Assembly: GCA_900539175.1 (NCBI GenBank)
Contig: UQAW01000014.1
Location: 1-64,000, forward strand
Direction of reading: 5' to 3'
Origin: an uncultured Lachnospiraceae bacterium
Lineage (GTDB): Bacteria > Bacillota > Clostridia > Lachnospirales > Lachnospiraceae
Length of the DNA stretch: 64,000 nt
Below are positions 25,367 through 34,480 of the stretch, in pieces. Both the position numbers and the translations under genes were made by a program. The notes under the pieces were generated by a model. The model saw only the letters and a program-made list of their open reading frames with translations. It was not told the DNA's origin and ran no database searches. Position 1 is the first letter of the stretch; each line of letters opens with the position of its first letter.

Positions 25367-25660
25367 ATGGCTGAGATTATTACCGACGAAACAATTGATT
25401 ATGTGGGGATTCTTGCAAAGCTGAAGCTGAACGAGGAGGAAAAGGTTCAGGCAAAAGCAGATATGCAGAAGATGTTGGATTATATTGATAAATTGGATGA
25501 ACTGGATACGACAGGTGTAGAGCCGATGTCCCATGTGTTTGCGGTAAATAACGTATTCCGTGAGGATGTGGTTGTCAATGGGGATGACAGAGACAATATG
25601 CTTGCAAATGCACCCGAGAAGAAAGAGGGACAGTATAAAGTTCCGAAAACAGTGGAATAG
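25367..25660 (+). CDS. gatC: Asp/Glu-tRNA amidotransferase subunit C
   Basis: GatC stabilises the GatA-GatB interface of the tRNA-dependent amidotransferase. The 97-residue protein has the usual two-helix N-terminus (ETIDYVGILAKLKLNEEE) and the LDTTGVEPM turn. It ends with the C-terminal motif GQYKVPKTVE. The frame is open to a TTG at 25349, but GGAGAGGAG at 25351-25359 selects the ATG at 25367. It begins an operon with gatA and gatB. Confidence 0.95.
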   Translation: MAEIITDETIDYVGILAKLKLNEEEKVQAKADMQKMLDYIDKLDELDTTGVEPMSHVFAVNNVFREDVVVNGDDRDNMLANAPEKKEGQYKVPKTVE

Positions 25661-25672
25661 GAGGAAACTTTG

Positions 25673-27133
25673 ATGGATTTGATGCAGTTTACAGCAGTGC
25701 AGCTTTCAGAAAAAATCAAAGCGGGAGAAGTGACGGTACTGGATGCTGTGGAAGCTTCTCTGGCGGCTTTGGAAGCGCAGGAGAAAAAAATCAATGCTTT
25801 TATTACAGTTGATGAGGAAGGAGCACGGAAAAGGGCAAAAGAAGTTCAGGAGAAGATTGACAGAGGCGAACTTGACGGACCGTTGGCAGGTGTTCCGATT
25901 GCGATTAAGGATAATATATGTACCAGAGGACTGAAAACTACCTGCGCATCCAAAATCTTGTATAATTTTGTTCCGACTTATGATGCTCAGGTGATTGAGA
26001 ATCTGGAAGCGGCGGGAGCTGTGATCATCGGTAAGACGAATATGGATGAATTTGCCATGGGCAGCACCACAGAGACATCCGCTTATGGAGAGACGAAAAA
26101 TCCTGTAAATCCCGAGCATGTTCCGGGCGGTTCCTCCGGCGGTTCCTGCGCGGCGGTGGGAGCCGGGGAAGTAACTTGTGCGCTGGGAAGCGATACGGGC
26201 GGTTCCATTCGTCAGCCCAGTTCTTTCTGTGGAGTTACCGGTATGAAACCAACTTATGGAGCTGTATCACGATATGGTCTGATCGCTTACGGCTCTTCTC
26301 TGGATCAGATCGGACCGATTACGAAAGATGTGACGGACTGCGCTGCTATCCTGCAGATCATTGCATCTCATGACCGGAAGGATTCTACTTCTGTAGAACT
26401 GGAAGATTATGATTTTATGTCCGCATTAAAAGAGGATATATCGGATCTGAAAATCGGTATTCCAAACGATTATTTCGGAGAAGGTCTCGATCCGGAAATT
26501 AAAGAGAGCATTTTACGTGCAGCAGATACGCTGAAAGGACTTGGGGCATCTGTGGAATCCTTCGACCTGGGGATGGTGGAATATGCGATTCCTGCTTACT
26601 ATGTCATTGCCTCCGCAGAGGCGAGCTCCAACCTGGAACGATTTGATGGGGTAAAATACGGTTACCGGAGTGAAGGATATGAAGGGCTTCATGATATGTA
26701 TAAGAGAAGCCGTACCGAGGGCTTTGGCCCGGAAGTGAAGCGTCGTATTATGTTGGGAAGCTTTGTATTAAGTTCCGGTTATTATGATGCTTACTATCTG
26801 AAGGCACTCCGGACAAAAGCCCTGATTAAGAAGGCGTTTGATGAGGCATTTGCAAAATATGATGTGATACTTGCACCGGCTGCACCTTCTACGGCGCCGA
26901 AACTGGGGGATTCCTTAAGTGATCCGCTGAAGATGTATCTGAGTGATATCTACACCGTATCCGTAAACCTGGCAGGTCTTCCGGGAATTTCTCTTCCCTG
27001 CGGTGTGGACAGCAAAGGATTGCCGATCGGTATGCAGATGATCGGTGACTGTTTCAGTGAAAAAACACTGTTGCGTGCGGCTTATACTTATGAGCAGAAC
27101 CGCGGTAAAGTGATGAGAAAGGAGGAGTGTTAA
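25673..27133 (+). CDS. gatA: Asp/Glu-tRNA amidotransferase subunit A
   Basis: GatA is the glutaminase that releases ammonia for the GatB kinase/amidase. The 486-residue amidase-signature protein has the catalytic Lys in IAIKDNIC, the cis-Ser in GGSSGGSCAAVG and the nucleophile Ser region in GSDTGGSIRQPSS. The ATG at 25673 has AGGAGG eight bases upstream; a TTG one codon earlier is less likely. It is 12 bases behind gatC and nearly touches gatB. Confidence 0.97.
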   Translation: MDLMQFTAVQLSEKIKAGEVTVLDAVEASLAALEAQEKKINAFITVDEEGARKRAKEVQEKIDRGELDGPLAGVPIAIKDNICTRGLKTTCASKILYNFVPTYDAQVIENLEAAGAVIIGKTNMDEFAMGSTTETSAYGETKNPVNPEHVPGGSSGGSCAAVGAGEVTCALGSDTGGSIRQPSSFCGVTGMKPTYGAVSRYGLIAYGSSLDQIGPITKDVTDCAAILQIIASHDRKDSTSVELEDYDFMSALKEDISDLKIGIPNDYFGEGLDPEIKESILRAADTLKGLGASVESFDLGMVEYAIPAYYVIASAEASSNLERFDGVKYGYRSEGYEGLHDMYKRSRTEGFGPEVKRRIMLGSFVLSSGYYDAYYLKALRTKALIKKAFDEAFAKYDVILAPAAPSTAPKLGDSLSDPLKMYLSDIYTVSVNLAGLPGISLPCGVDSKGLPIGMQMIGDCFSEKTLLRAAYTYEQNRGKVMRKEEC

Positions 27134-27134
27134 G

Positions 27135-28565
27135 ATGGCAAAGCAGTATGAAACCGTCATTGGCCTTGAAGTCCATGTAGAACTTGCAACAAAGACAAAA
27201 ATTTTCTGCGGCTGTTCCACCGCATTCGGAGGTGCGCCGAATACCCATACCTGTCCGGTCTGCACCGGTATGCCGGGTTCTCTTCCGGTACTCAATAAGC
27301 AGGTTGTGGAATATGCCATGGCTGTAGGTCTGGCAGCCAACTGTCAGATCAACCAATATTGTAAATTTGACCGAAAGAATTATTTCTATCCGGATAATCC
27401 GCAGAACTATCAGATTTCCCAGTTATATCTGCCTATCTGTCATGACGGATGGATTGAGATAGATACGGCAGCAGGAAAGAAAAAAATCCGGATTCACGAA
27501 ATCCATATGGAAGAGGACGCAGGAAAGCTGATTCATGACGAGTGGGATGACTGTTCACTGGTGGACTATAATCGAAGCGGTGTCCCTCTGATCGAGATCG
27601 TTTCAGAGCCGGATATGAGAAGTGCAGAGGAAGTGGTAGCTTATCTGGAAAAATTGCGCATGTTGATTCAGTATCTGGGTGCCTCAGACTGTAAATTGCA
27701 GGAGGGTTCCATGCGTGCTGATGTGAACTTGTCTGTCCGTGAAGTTGGAGCAGAGCAGTTCGGAACGCGTACAGAGATGAAGAATCTGAACTCTTTCAAG
27801 GCGATTTCCAGAGCAATTGAAGGTGAGAAGGCAAGACAGATTGAACTTCTGGAAGAAGGACGTAAGGTGCTTCAGGAAACCAGAAGGTGGGATGACAATA
27901 AGGAGTATTCTTATGCGATGCGTTCCAAGGAAGATGCACAGGATTACCGCTATTTCCCGGATCCGGATCTGCCGCCAATCCTGATCAGTGATGACTGGAT
28001 GAATCGTGTAAAAGATTCTCTTCCGGAACTCCAGCCGGAAAAACAGAAGCGTTATGAGGAAGTATATAAGCTTCCGGTGTATGACGCGGGAATCATCACA
28101 GGTTCTAAGAAACTGGCGGATATTTTTGAGGAAACCGTAGCACTTTGCAGAAATCCAAAGAAAGTATCCAACTGGCTGATGGTGGAAACCCTTCGTCTGT
28201 TAAAGGAACATAATCAGGAGCCGGAAGATCTCACCTTTTCACCGGAAAATCTGGCGAAGCTGATTCAATTGACGGAGGATGGTTCTGTAAACAGCACTGT
28301 GGCAAAGGAAGTATTTGAAAAAATATTTGAGGAAGATGTAGATCCGGATGCTTATGTTGCAGAACACGGACTTAAGACGGTCAATGATACGGGTCTTCTG
28401 GAGGAAGTGATACGGAAGGTTCTGGAAGCAAATCCGGATGTTGTGGCAGATTATAAAGGGGGTAAGGAAAAGGTATTTGGCTTTTTGGTGGGGCAGGTTA
28501 TGAAAGAGATGAAAGGTAAGGCAAATCCTGCTATGGCAAGTGAAATGCTGAAAAAGCTGATGTAA
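27135..28565 (+). CDS. gatB: Asp/Glu-tRNA amidotransferase subunit B
   Basis: GatB phosphorylates and amidates Asp on tRNA-Asn (and/or Glu on tRNA-Gln). The 476-residue protein has the family start YETVIGLEVHVELAT and zinc cysteines (FCGCSTAFG with HTCPVCTGMPG). The GHE-like kinase core follows (EIHMEEDAGKLIHD), then the C-terminal YqeY-like tail domain (MKEMKGKANPAMASEML). Overlapping spacing with gatA and an AAGGAGG site show tight coupling. Whether the complex serves Asn, Gln or both cannot be told from this window, but linkage to aspS argues for Asn. Confidence 0.97.
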   Translation: MAKQYETVIGLEVHVELATKTKIFCGCSTAFGGAPNTHTCPVCTGMPGSLPVLNKQVVEYAMAVGLAANCQINQYCKFDRKNYFYPDNPQNYQISQLYLPICHDGWIEIDTAAGKKKIRIHEIHMEEDAGKLIHDEWDDCSLVDYNRSGVPLIEIVSEPDMRSAEEVVAYLEKLRMLIQYLGASDCKLQEGSMRADVNLSVREVGAEQFGTRTEMKNLNSFKAISRAIEGEKARQIELLEEGRKVLQETRRWDDNKEYSYAMRSKEDAQDYRYFPDPDLPPILISDDWMNRVKDSLPELQPEKQKRYEEVYKLPVYDAGIITGSKKLADIFEETVALCRNPKKVSNWLMVETLRLLKEHNQEPEDLTFSPENLAKLIQLTEDGSVNSTVAKEVFEKIFEEDVDPDAYVAEHGLKTVNDTGLLEEVIRKVLEANPDVVADYKGGKEKVFGFLVGQVMKEMKGKANPAMASEMLKKLM

Positions 28566-28597
28566 GAACTCCCATCCCATACGGTGCGCCGGAATGA

Positions 28598-29506
28598 ATG
28601 TTCCGATATACTCCGGTATGTGCAAAGCAATGTGTGAAAGCATATGATAATAAGAAATATGCAATTGAGGCAAATGTGATGGAGCAGCGTCTGACAGGGA
28701 AGGATATCGGAATTGCGTATCTGGATACCGGTATTTTTCCTCATATTGATTTTGATGACCGGATACTGGTATTTCGGGATTTTATAGATGGCAGGGATCT
28801 TCCCTACGATAATAATGGGCATGGCACGCATACAGCTGGAATCGCAGCAGGCAGCGGAAGGGCAGGAAACGGACGTTTCCGGGGTGTGGCACCGGGAACG
28901 TCCATAATTTCGCTGAAAGTGCTGGATCAGTATGGAAATGGGCAGAAGGAAGACGTATTGAAGGCTTTGGACTGGATAATTGCAAACCGGGAACGATATG
29001 GAATCCGGATTGTAAATATATCTGTCGGGACGACGGAAAAAGATGCCAGGATTCATAAAGCTCTGACAGATGGGGTGGAGAAGGTCTGGGATGCGGGACT
29101 TGTGGTGGTGGCAGCCGCTGGAAATATGGGACCAAAACCAGGCAGTATCACAGCTCCGGGAAGTAGTAAGAAGATTATTACTGTCGGTTCTTCTGATATG
29201 ATAACTTCTGCATTTCCGATATCAGGAAGAGGACCGACCAGAGAATGTATCTGTAAACCGGATGTGGTAGCTCCGGGTCAGTCGATTATGAGCTGCGCAC
29301 CAAGACCAGGCAGATATGTTGCAAAAAGCGGTACTTCGATGTCGACACCCAGAATCTCCGGTGGAATTGCGTTGCTTTTGGAAAAATATCCGGAACTTAC
29401 CAATGTACAGATCAAAGAACGACTTTTGAGGACGGCAAAGGATCTGGGGCTCCCGCGGAATCAGCAGGGACATGGTTTATTTCAACTGCAAAGATTTTTG
29501 AATTAG
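28598..29506 (+). CDS. Subtilisin-like serine protease, AprX-like, cytoplasmic
   Basis: The 302-residue S8 protease carries an intact triad: Asp in AYLDTGIF (D43), His in NGHGTHTAG (H75) and Ser in SGTSMSTP (S247), with the oxyanion Asn in AAAGNMGP. It has no signal peptide and no large insertion, so it resembles intracellular AprX-type subtilases and not the CspA-like enzyme at 6262-7974. A second in-frame ATG at 28679 is a possible later start. It begins 32 bases behind gatB and is probably co-transcribed. Substrate unknown; a role in intracellular or spore proteolysis is possible. Confidence 0.88.
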   Translation: MFRYTPVCAKQCVKAYDNKKYAIEANVMEQRLTGKDIGIAYLDTGIFPHIDFDDRILVFRDFIDGRDLPYDNNGHGTHTAGIAAGSGRAGNGRFRGVAPGTSIISLKVLDQYGNGQKEDVLKALDWIIANRERYGIRIVNISVGTTEKDARIHKALTDGVEKVWDAGLVVVAAAGNMGPKPGSITAPGSSKKIITVGSSDMITSAFPISGRGPTRECICKPDVVAPGQSIMSCAPRPGRYVAKSGTSMSTPRISGGIALLLEKYPELTNVQIKERLLRTAKDLGLPRNQQGHGLFQLQRFLN

Positions 29507-29509
29507 AGA

Positions 29510-29549
29510 TTGACAAATCTTCCGGTTGATTGTACTATTGTATACAATA
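29510..29549 (+). promoter_or_regulatory. Promoter with overlapping palindromic operator for the GntR gene
   Basis: TTGACA at 29510-29515 and TACTAT at 29533-29538 are 17 bases apart. The perfect 14-base palindrome TATTGTATACAATA at 29536-29549 overlaps the -10. It is typical of a GntR/FCD operator and implies autoregulation. Looser symmetry extends outward (GGTTG on the left, CAACC on the right). Confidence 0.7.
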
Positions 29550-29635
29550 ATACAACCAGCCGGAAGTACCTTCATAAGATAGGATTTTCTGAATGGTTGT
29601 ATCATATCTACAGGTTATGGAGGCGTAGAACGATT

Positions 29636-30304
29636 ATGACAAAGTCAGGTTCTTCCCTGCGCAGCAAAGTGTACCAGAGTATAAGGGAAGAGATACTTAG
29701 CGGTGATTTTCAGGAAGGCGAGGAATTGGTTGAAGCTTCGCTTGGAGAGAAAATGGGTGTTTCCAGAACACCGGTGCGGGAGGCATTAAGGCAGCTTGCG
29801 CTGGAGGATCTGGTGGAGATTATTCCCAATAAGGGTGCTTTTGTAAAAGGGATCGCGGCGGAAGATGTTGAAGATATCTATCTGATTCGTTCAAAACTGG
29901 AAGGACTATGTGCCCGGCGGGCAGCCAAAAGGGCGGTGAAAGCAGAATTGGAGGCTATGGAGGAAGCAATTTATCTTTCGGAATTTCATGCAAAAAAAGG
30001 AAATTACGAGCAGGTTTATGAACAGGACACCCGTTTTCATGAGCTCATGTATGAATCCTGTCACAGCAGGATGCTTTCTTCTTTACTATCGCAGTATCAT
30101 CAATATGTCCAGAAGGTAAGAAAGCTGACTTTGCAGAATCAGAATCGTTCCGACAGAAGCAATGCGGAACATGCCCAGATTTTAAACGCCATCCAGAACC
30201 GGGAGGAAGAGCAGGCTGAGCGCCTTGCCACACAGCATATATTAAATACCATGGAAAACTTGAAGCAGTACAATATAGACCGTCTGCTTCATCAGCAAGA
30301 CTGA
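29636..30304 (+). CDS. GntR-family (FadR/FCD type) transcriptional regulator
   Basis: The 222-residue protein has an N-terminal winged helix with the GntR pattern (LRSKVYQSIREEILSG, SRTPVREALRQLALEDLV). The C-terminal all-helical FCD effector domain keeps metal-ligand-type residues (DTRFHELMY and NAEHAQIL). FCD domains usually sense carboxylic or hydroxy acids. The open frame extends to 29510, but GGAGG at 29619-29623 favours the ATG at 29636. icd begins 20 bases after the stop. Co-transcription suggests that the regulator senses a TCA-type acid and controls both itself and icd; that is inference. Confidence 0.9.
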   Translation: MTKSGSSLRSKVYQSIREEILSGDFQEGEELVEASLGEKMGVSRTPVREALRQLALEDLVEIIPNKGAFVKGIAAEDVEDIYLIRSKLEGLCARRAAKRAVKAELEAMEEAIYLSEFHAKKGNYEQVYEQDTRFHELMYESCHSRMLSSLLSQYHQYVQKVRKLTLQNQNRSDRSNAEHAQILNAIQNREEEQAERLATQHILNTMENLKQYNIDRLLHQQD

Positions 30305-30324
30305 GAGTTGCAAGGAGGACGATT

Positions 30325-31536
30325 ATGGAAAAAATTAAGATGCAGACACCGTTGGTTGAGATGGACGGTGATGAGATGACAAGGATTCTCTGGAAGATGA
30401 TCAAAGACGAACTGTTGTTTCCGTTTATTGATCTGAAAACAGAGTATTATGATCTTGGACTGGAATACCGGAATGCAACGGATGATCAGGTAACGGTCGA
30501 TTCAGCAAATGCAACGATGAAATATGGAGTTGCCGTGAAGTGTGCAACTATCACTCCGAATGCGGCACGTATGACAGAATATGATCTGAAAGAGATGTGG
30601 AAGAGCCCGAATGGTACCATCCGTGCAATGTTGGACGGAACAGTATTCCGTACACCGATCGTTGTAAAAGGGATTGAACCTTGCGTTAAGAACTGGAAAA
30701 AGCCGATTACCATTGCAAGACATGCTTATGGTGATGTCTACAAAAATGCAGAGATGGCGATTCCGGGACCAGGTGAGGTAAAGCTGGTTTATGTTCCGGC
30801 TGACGGTTCCGAAGCACAGGAAATTATGGTTCACAATTTTAAGGGAAGCGGAGTGGTACAGGGACAGCATAACCTGGATGAGTCCATCGAGAGCTTTGCA
30901 AGAAGCTGTTTCGAATATGCATTGGATACGAAACAGGATCTGTGGTTTTCAACCAAGGATACCATATCCAAAAAGTATGACCATCGTTTCAAAGATATCT
31001 TTGCAGATTTATATGAGAGCGATTACAAAGAAAAATTTGAGAAAGCCGGCATCACGTATTTCTACACGCTGATTGATGATGCTGTGGCACGTATTATGAA
31101 AGCAGAAGGCGGATTCATCTGGGCATGTAAGAACTATGACGGTGACGTTATGAGCGATATGGTGTCGTCGGCATTTGGTTCACTGGCGATGATGACTTCC
31201 GTACTGGTTTCTCCTCATGGTTATTATGAGTATGAGGCGGCACATGGTACCGTACAGCGTCATTATTATAAACATCTGAAAGGGGAAGAAACCTCCACCA
31301 ACTCTGTTGCTACCATCTTTGCATGGACCGGAGCATTGCGCAAGCGCGGTGAGATGGATGGAAATAAGGAACTGATGGAATTTGCCGATAAGCTTGAGAA
31401 AGCTACATTGAATACCATTGAAAGTGGAAAGATGACCAAAGACCTGGCACTGATCACCACAATTGAAAATCCAACCGTCCTGAATAGTAAAGATTTTATT
31501 CTTGCAATCCGCAAGAATCTGGAAGCGATGGTATAA
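30325..31536 (+). CDS. icd: NADP-dependent isocitrate dehydrogenase
   Basis: This enzyme oxidises isocitrate to 2-oxoglutarate, feeding the glutamate synthase and GlnA pathway elsewhere in the window. The 403-residue protein is of the eukaryotic-like homodimeric class (start QTPLVEMDGDEMTRILW). Substrate and metal residues are visible (TPNAARM, GTVFRTPI, IWACKNYDGDV and EAAHGTVQRHY). AGGAGG precedes the ATG. It is the last gene of a GntR-icd unit and ends at a strong bidirectional terminator. Confidence 0.96.
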   Translation: MEKIKMQTPLVEMDGDEMTRILWKMIKDELLFPFIDLKTEYYDLGLEYRNATDDQVTVDSANATMKYGVAVKCATITPNAARMTEYDLKEMWKSPNGTIRAMLDGTVFRTPIVVKGIEPCVKNWKKPITIARHAYGDVYKNAEMAIPGPGEVKLVYVPADGSEAQEIMVHNFKGSGVVQGQHNLDESIESFARSCFEYALDTKQDLWFSTKDTISKKYDHRFKDIFADLYESDYKEKFEKAGITYFYTLIDDAVARIMKAEGGFIWACKNYDGDVMSDMVSSAFGSLAMMTSVLVSPHGYYEYEAAHGTVQRHYYKHLKGEETSTNSVATIFAWTGALRKRGEMDGNKELMEFADKLEKATLNTIESGKMTKDLALITTIENPTVLNSKDFILAIRKNLEAMV

Positions 31537-31561
31537 GCAGGAAGTTTTTGAATCCCTTATA

Positions 31562-31618
31562 AAAAACGGAATGGTTCACAGGACATCCGTATCGGATCCT
31601 GTGAATCATTCCGTTTTT
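31562..31618. terminator. Bidirectional terminator between icd and the ABC-F gene
   Basis: A 22-base stem (31562-31583 with 31597-31618) has one G-U pair and A5 and T5 at its ends. It terminates both convergent genes. Confidence 0.95.
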
Positions 31619-31622
31619 GAAG

Positions 31623-33539
31623 TTATTCTGAGAGCGTCTCCCAGATTTCGTAAAGTGTATCCAGCCGGGATAAGATTTCAGCCTTTTCCGTGGAAAGTTC
31701 AATGCAGCGGGATACATCCGTTGCGACTTTTGGGTCAGCCATCTCTTCATCAATTGCTTTATCACGGTTTTCCAGTTTTTCAATCTCTGCTTCACACTTT
31801 TTCAGATCATTTTCCCGTTTTCGTTGTCTTGCCTGTTCCTCTTTCTGAGCTTTCCAGTCCAGTTTGTTTTCGGATTCTTCTGGTATAGCTGCGGCTTTAC
31901 AGGCTTCAGCAGACGGGGCGTAGATGCTGGTCAGTTCGTCTTTTTTCTCCAGATAATAATCATAATTACCGATGTAATTTACGAAATTTTGATTGGTTAA
32001 ATCCAGAATCCGGGTGGCAGTCTGATTGATAAAATATCGGTCATGGGAGACGTAGAGTACAGTTCCGGTATATTGATTTAAAGCTTCCTCCAGGATCTCC
32101 TTCGAGACAATATCCAGATGGTTGGTAGGCTCATCCAGTATCAGGAAATTGGCTTCGGATAACATCAGTTTTGCCAGTGAAATCCGTCCCCGTTCTCCAC
32201 CGCTTAAGGTTTTAATCTGCTTGAATACCTCATCTCCAGTGAAAAGAAATGCAGCCAACGTATTGCGGATTTCAGTGTTGTTGAGAGAAGGATAAGTATC
32301 GGAAATCTCTTCAAAAATGGTCTTTTCCATGTGCAGAACATGATGTTCCTGATCGTAATAACCAATCTGCACCTTACTGCCCAGAGAAAATTCACCTCCG
32401 TCAGGCAGTAAAACCTGATTCAGAATCTTTAAAATCGTCGTTTTCCCGGTGCCGTTATTGCCGATAATTGCAACGCGTTCCCCGCGTTTAATATCGAAAT
32501 TCAGATCGGTGAATAAAACCTGTTGGTCAAAACGTTTTGCCAGATGTTCCACGTGAAGGACATCATTGCCGCTTACAATACGTGGTTCCAGTGTAATCCG
32601 CATATCCGCCCGGACTTCCGACGGTTTTTCCAGCACATCTATTTTATCCAGCATCTTTTCGCGGCTTTCTGCCCGCTTGATGGATTTTTCTCTGTTGAAG
32701 GATTTCAGTTTGGCAATTACCTCTTCCTGATGTTTGATTTCCTGCTGCTGATTCAGATATGCCCGGTAAGCCGCCTTTCGAAGCACCGCTTTCTTTTCGC
32801 TGTAGGCACGGTAGTTCCCCTCAAAGGAGGTCACCATTCCGGCATCTATCTCCACGACTTTTGTTACCACCCGGTCCAGAAAATAACGATCGTGTGAGAC
32901 AATCAGCACGGCACCGGAATAATTCATCAGATACGTTTCCAGCCAGGTGATGGAATCCATATCCAGGTGGTTGGTAGGCTCGTCCAGAAGAATGATATCT
33001 GGTTTTGTGAGCAATAATCTGCCCAGTGCCACCCGGGTTTTCTGACCGCCGGACAGGGTGGAAATCTGTTTGGAGAATTCTTCTTCTTCAAACCCCAGTC
33101 CTTTTAAAACGCCGGTTACCTCGCTTTCATATGCGTAGCCGTTTTCCAGTTCGAAGGTATGGCTTAAACGGGTATATGTATTCATCAGAGTTTCCAGTTC
33201 GTCACCAGAGGCGGACTTCATCTGAAGTTCCAATGTTCTGAGTTTTTGTTCCATCTCAATCAGATCTTTTTTGGACGAAAGTACTTCTTCATAGATGGTA
33301 CGGTCTCCTGCGATATTCTGGTGCTGGGCCAGATAGCCGATTGTGGCACCCTTTGCGAGAATCACCTCACCGGAATCTGCAGACATATCGTGCATAATGA
33401 TCTTTAAAAACGTAGATTTTCCGGCACCATTGATACCGATCAGTGCCGCTTTTTCATGGGCTTCTATATGAAAGGAGGCATTTTTAAGCACTTCTTTGCT
33501 TCCGAAACTTTTTGTAATATTTTGACAGGATAATATCAT
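31623..33539 (-). CDS. ABC-F family ATPase
   Basis: This 638-residue soluble protein has two ABC ATPase domains with Walker A motifs GINGAGKST and GNNGTGKTT and signatures LSGGQKTRVALG and LSGGERGRISLA. Both Walker B motifs read DEPTNHLD. A charged linker joins them and a coiled-coil tail follows (about 550-638). There are no transmembrane segments. ABC-F proteins act on the ribosome: housekeeping members relieve stalls, others give antibiotic protection. The short interdomain linker and the coiled-coil tail fit the YdiF/YfmM-type housekeeping group better than a resistance factor, but subfamily needs a tree. AGGAGAAG precedes the ATG. Confidence 0.93.
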   Translation of the reverse strand: MILSCQNITKSFGSKEVLKNASFHIEAHEKAALIGINGAGKSTFLKIIMHDMSADSGEVILAKGATIGYLAQHQNIAGDRTIYEEVLSSKKDLIEMEQKLRTLELQMKSASGDELETLMNTYTRLSHTFELENGYAYESEVTGVLKGLGFEEEEFSKQISTLSGGQKTRVALGRLLLTKPDIILLDEPTNHLDMDSITWLETYLMNYSGAVLIVSHDRYFLDRVVTKVVEIDAGMVTSFEGNYRAYSEKKAVLRKAAYRAYLNQQQEIKHQEEVIAKLKSFNREKSIKRAESREKMLDKIDVLEKPSEVRADMRITLEPRIVSGNDVLHVEHLAKRFDQQVLFTDLNFDIKRGERVAIIGNNGTGKTTILKILNQVLLPDGGEFSLGSKVQIGYYDQEHHVLHMEKTIFEEISDTYPSLNNTEIRNTLAAFLFTGDEVFKQIKTLSGGERGRISLAKLMLSEANFLILDEPTNHLDIVSKEILEEALNQYTGTVLYVSHDRYFINQTATRILDLTNQNFVNYIGNYDYYLEKKDELTSIYAPSAEACKAAAIPEESENKLDWKAQKEEQARQRKRENDLKKCEAEIEKLENRDKAIDEEMADPKVATDVSRCIELSTEKAEILSRLDTLYEIWETLSE

Positions 33540-33637
33540 TGTTCTTCTCCTTTAACGAATCTTCACATTGCTTTTTCTTCGCTCTTGCTTTATTATACCC
33601 GAAAAATTAAAATAGACAAGGAATTTTACAAGAAATC

Positions 33638-33667
33638 TTTGACAAAGTTATGTCAAACAATTATAAT
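33638..33667 (+). promoter_or_regulatory. rex promoter with overlapping inverted repeat
   Basis: TTGACA at 33639-33644 and TATAAT at 33662-33667 are exactly 17 bases apart. TTTGACA (33638-33644) and TGTCAAA (33651-33657) form a perfect 7-base inverted repeat across the -35 and spacer. The clostridial Rex site is usually TTGTTAAnnnnTTAACAA. This repeat is similar in form but not identical, so autoregulation by Rex is possible but unproven. A small GAACGT/ACGTTC hairpin lies in the leader at 33693-33708. Confidence 0.65.
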
Positions 33668-33731
33668 CATATATAGTCAGTTCAAGCGGCAGGAACGTGT
33701 GTACGTTCTTGATATATAGGAGGAAAAGTAA

Positions 33732-34382
33732 GTGGATGATAAAGGGATTTCAAAAGCAGTGGTAAAGCGTCTTCCGCGTTATTACCGTTATTTGGGTGAA
33801 CTGCTGGAGGATGGTGTTGAACGTATCTCGTCCGGAGAGTTGAGCGAACGTATGAAGGTAACTGCTTCCCAGATTCGTCAGGATTTAAATAATTTCGGCG
33901 GTTTTGGTCAGCAGGGCTATGGATATAATGTGAGATATCTTTATGAGGAAATCGGTAAGATACTGGGATTGGACCGTGTACATAAAATGATTATTGTCGG
34001 GGCAGGTAATCTTGGACAGGCATTGGCGAATTATGCCTCTTTTGAACGAAGTGGATTTAAGACGATCGGTTTGTTTGATATTAATCCTTCCCTGAAAGGA
34101 AAAAGTGTGCGGGGAGTTGCAGTGCGTATGGCGGATGAACTGCCCGCATTTATCAGGGAGCATGAGGTAGAGATTGCCGCTCTTACACTGCCGAAGACAG
34201 AAGCCATGGAGATGGCTGATGTTCTGGTTGCTAATGGAGTGAAGGCGATCTGGAATTTCGCACATACAGATTTGAATCTGAATCTTCCCTCGGATGTGGT
34301 GGTTGAAAATGTACATCTTTCAGAAAGTTTGATGCGTCTTTCTTATAATTTGACAACTACCGGCGGGGCGAAGATGAGATAA
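33732..34382 (+). CDS. rex: Redox-sensing transcriptional repressor Rex
   Basis: Rex senses the NADH/NAD ratio and represses fermentation and respiration genes. The 216-residue protein has the N-terminal winged helix (VVKRLPRYYRYLGELLEDG, TASQIRQDLNNFGGFGQQGYGY) and a Rossmann domain (IIVGAGNLGQALANY). The C-terminal swapped helix follows. A GTG start with AGGAGG upstream is used; an ATG four bases later is out of frame. Confidence 0.97.
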   Translation: MDDKGISKAVVKRLPRYYRYLGELLEDGVERISSGELSERMKVTASQIRQDLNNFGGFGQQGYGYNVRYLYEEIGKILGLDRVHKMIIVGAGNLGQALANYASFERSGFKTIGLFDINPSLKGKSVRGVAVRMADELPAFIREHEVEIAALTLPKTEAMEMADVLVANGVKAIWNFAHTDLNLNLPSDVVVENVHLSESLMRLSYNLTTTGGAKMR

Positions 34383-34410
34383 TTATTTTTAGAGTAAAGG
34401 GAACATGGAA

Positions 34411-34471
34411 GGGCTGTATGCCGGAAAAGCTGTTTGCGTTGCTGACGGCATTACGGCAGGACAGCCCTCTT
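34411..34471 (+). terminator. Terminator-like hairpin after rex
   Basis: GGGCTGT at 34411-34417 pairs with ACAGCCC at 34461-34467, with an inner TGCCG/CGGCA helix, followed by TCTTTTA. It probably ends rex transcription ahead of the palindrome at 34481. Confidence 0.6.
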
Positions 34472-34480
34472 TTAGTTAAG

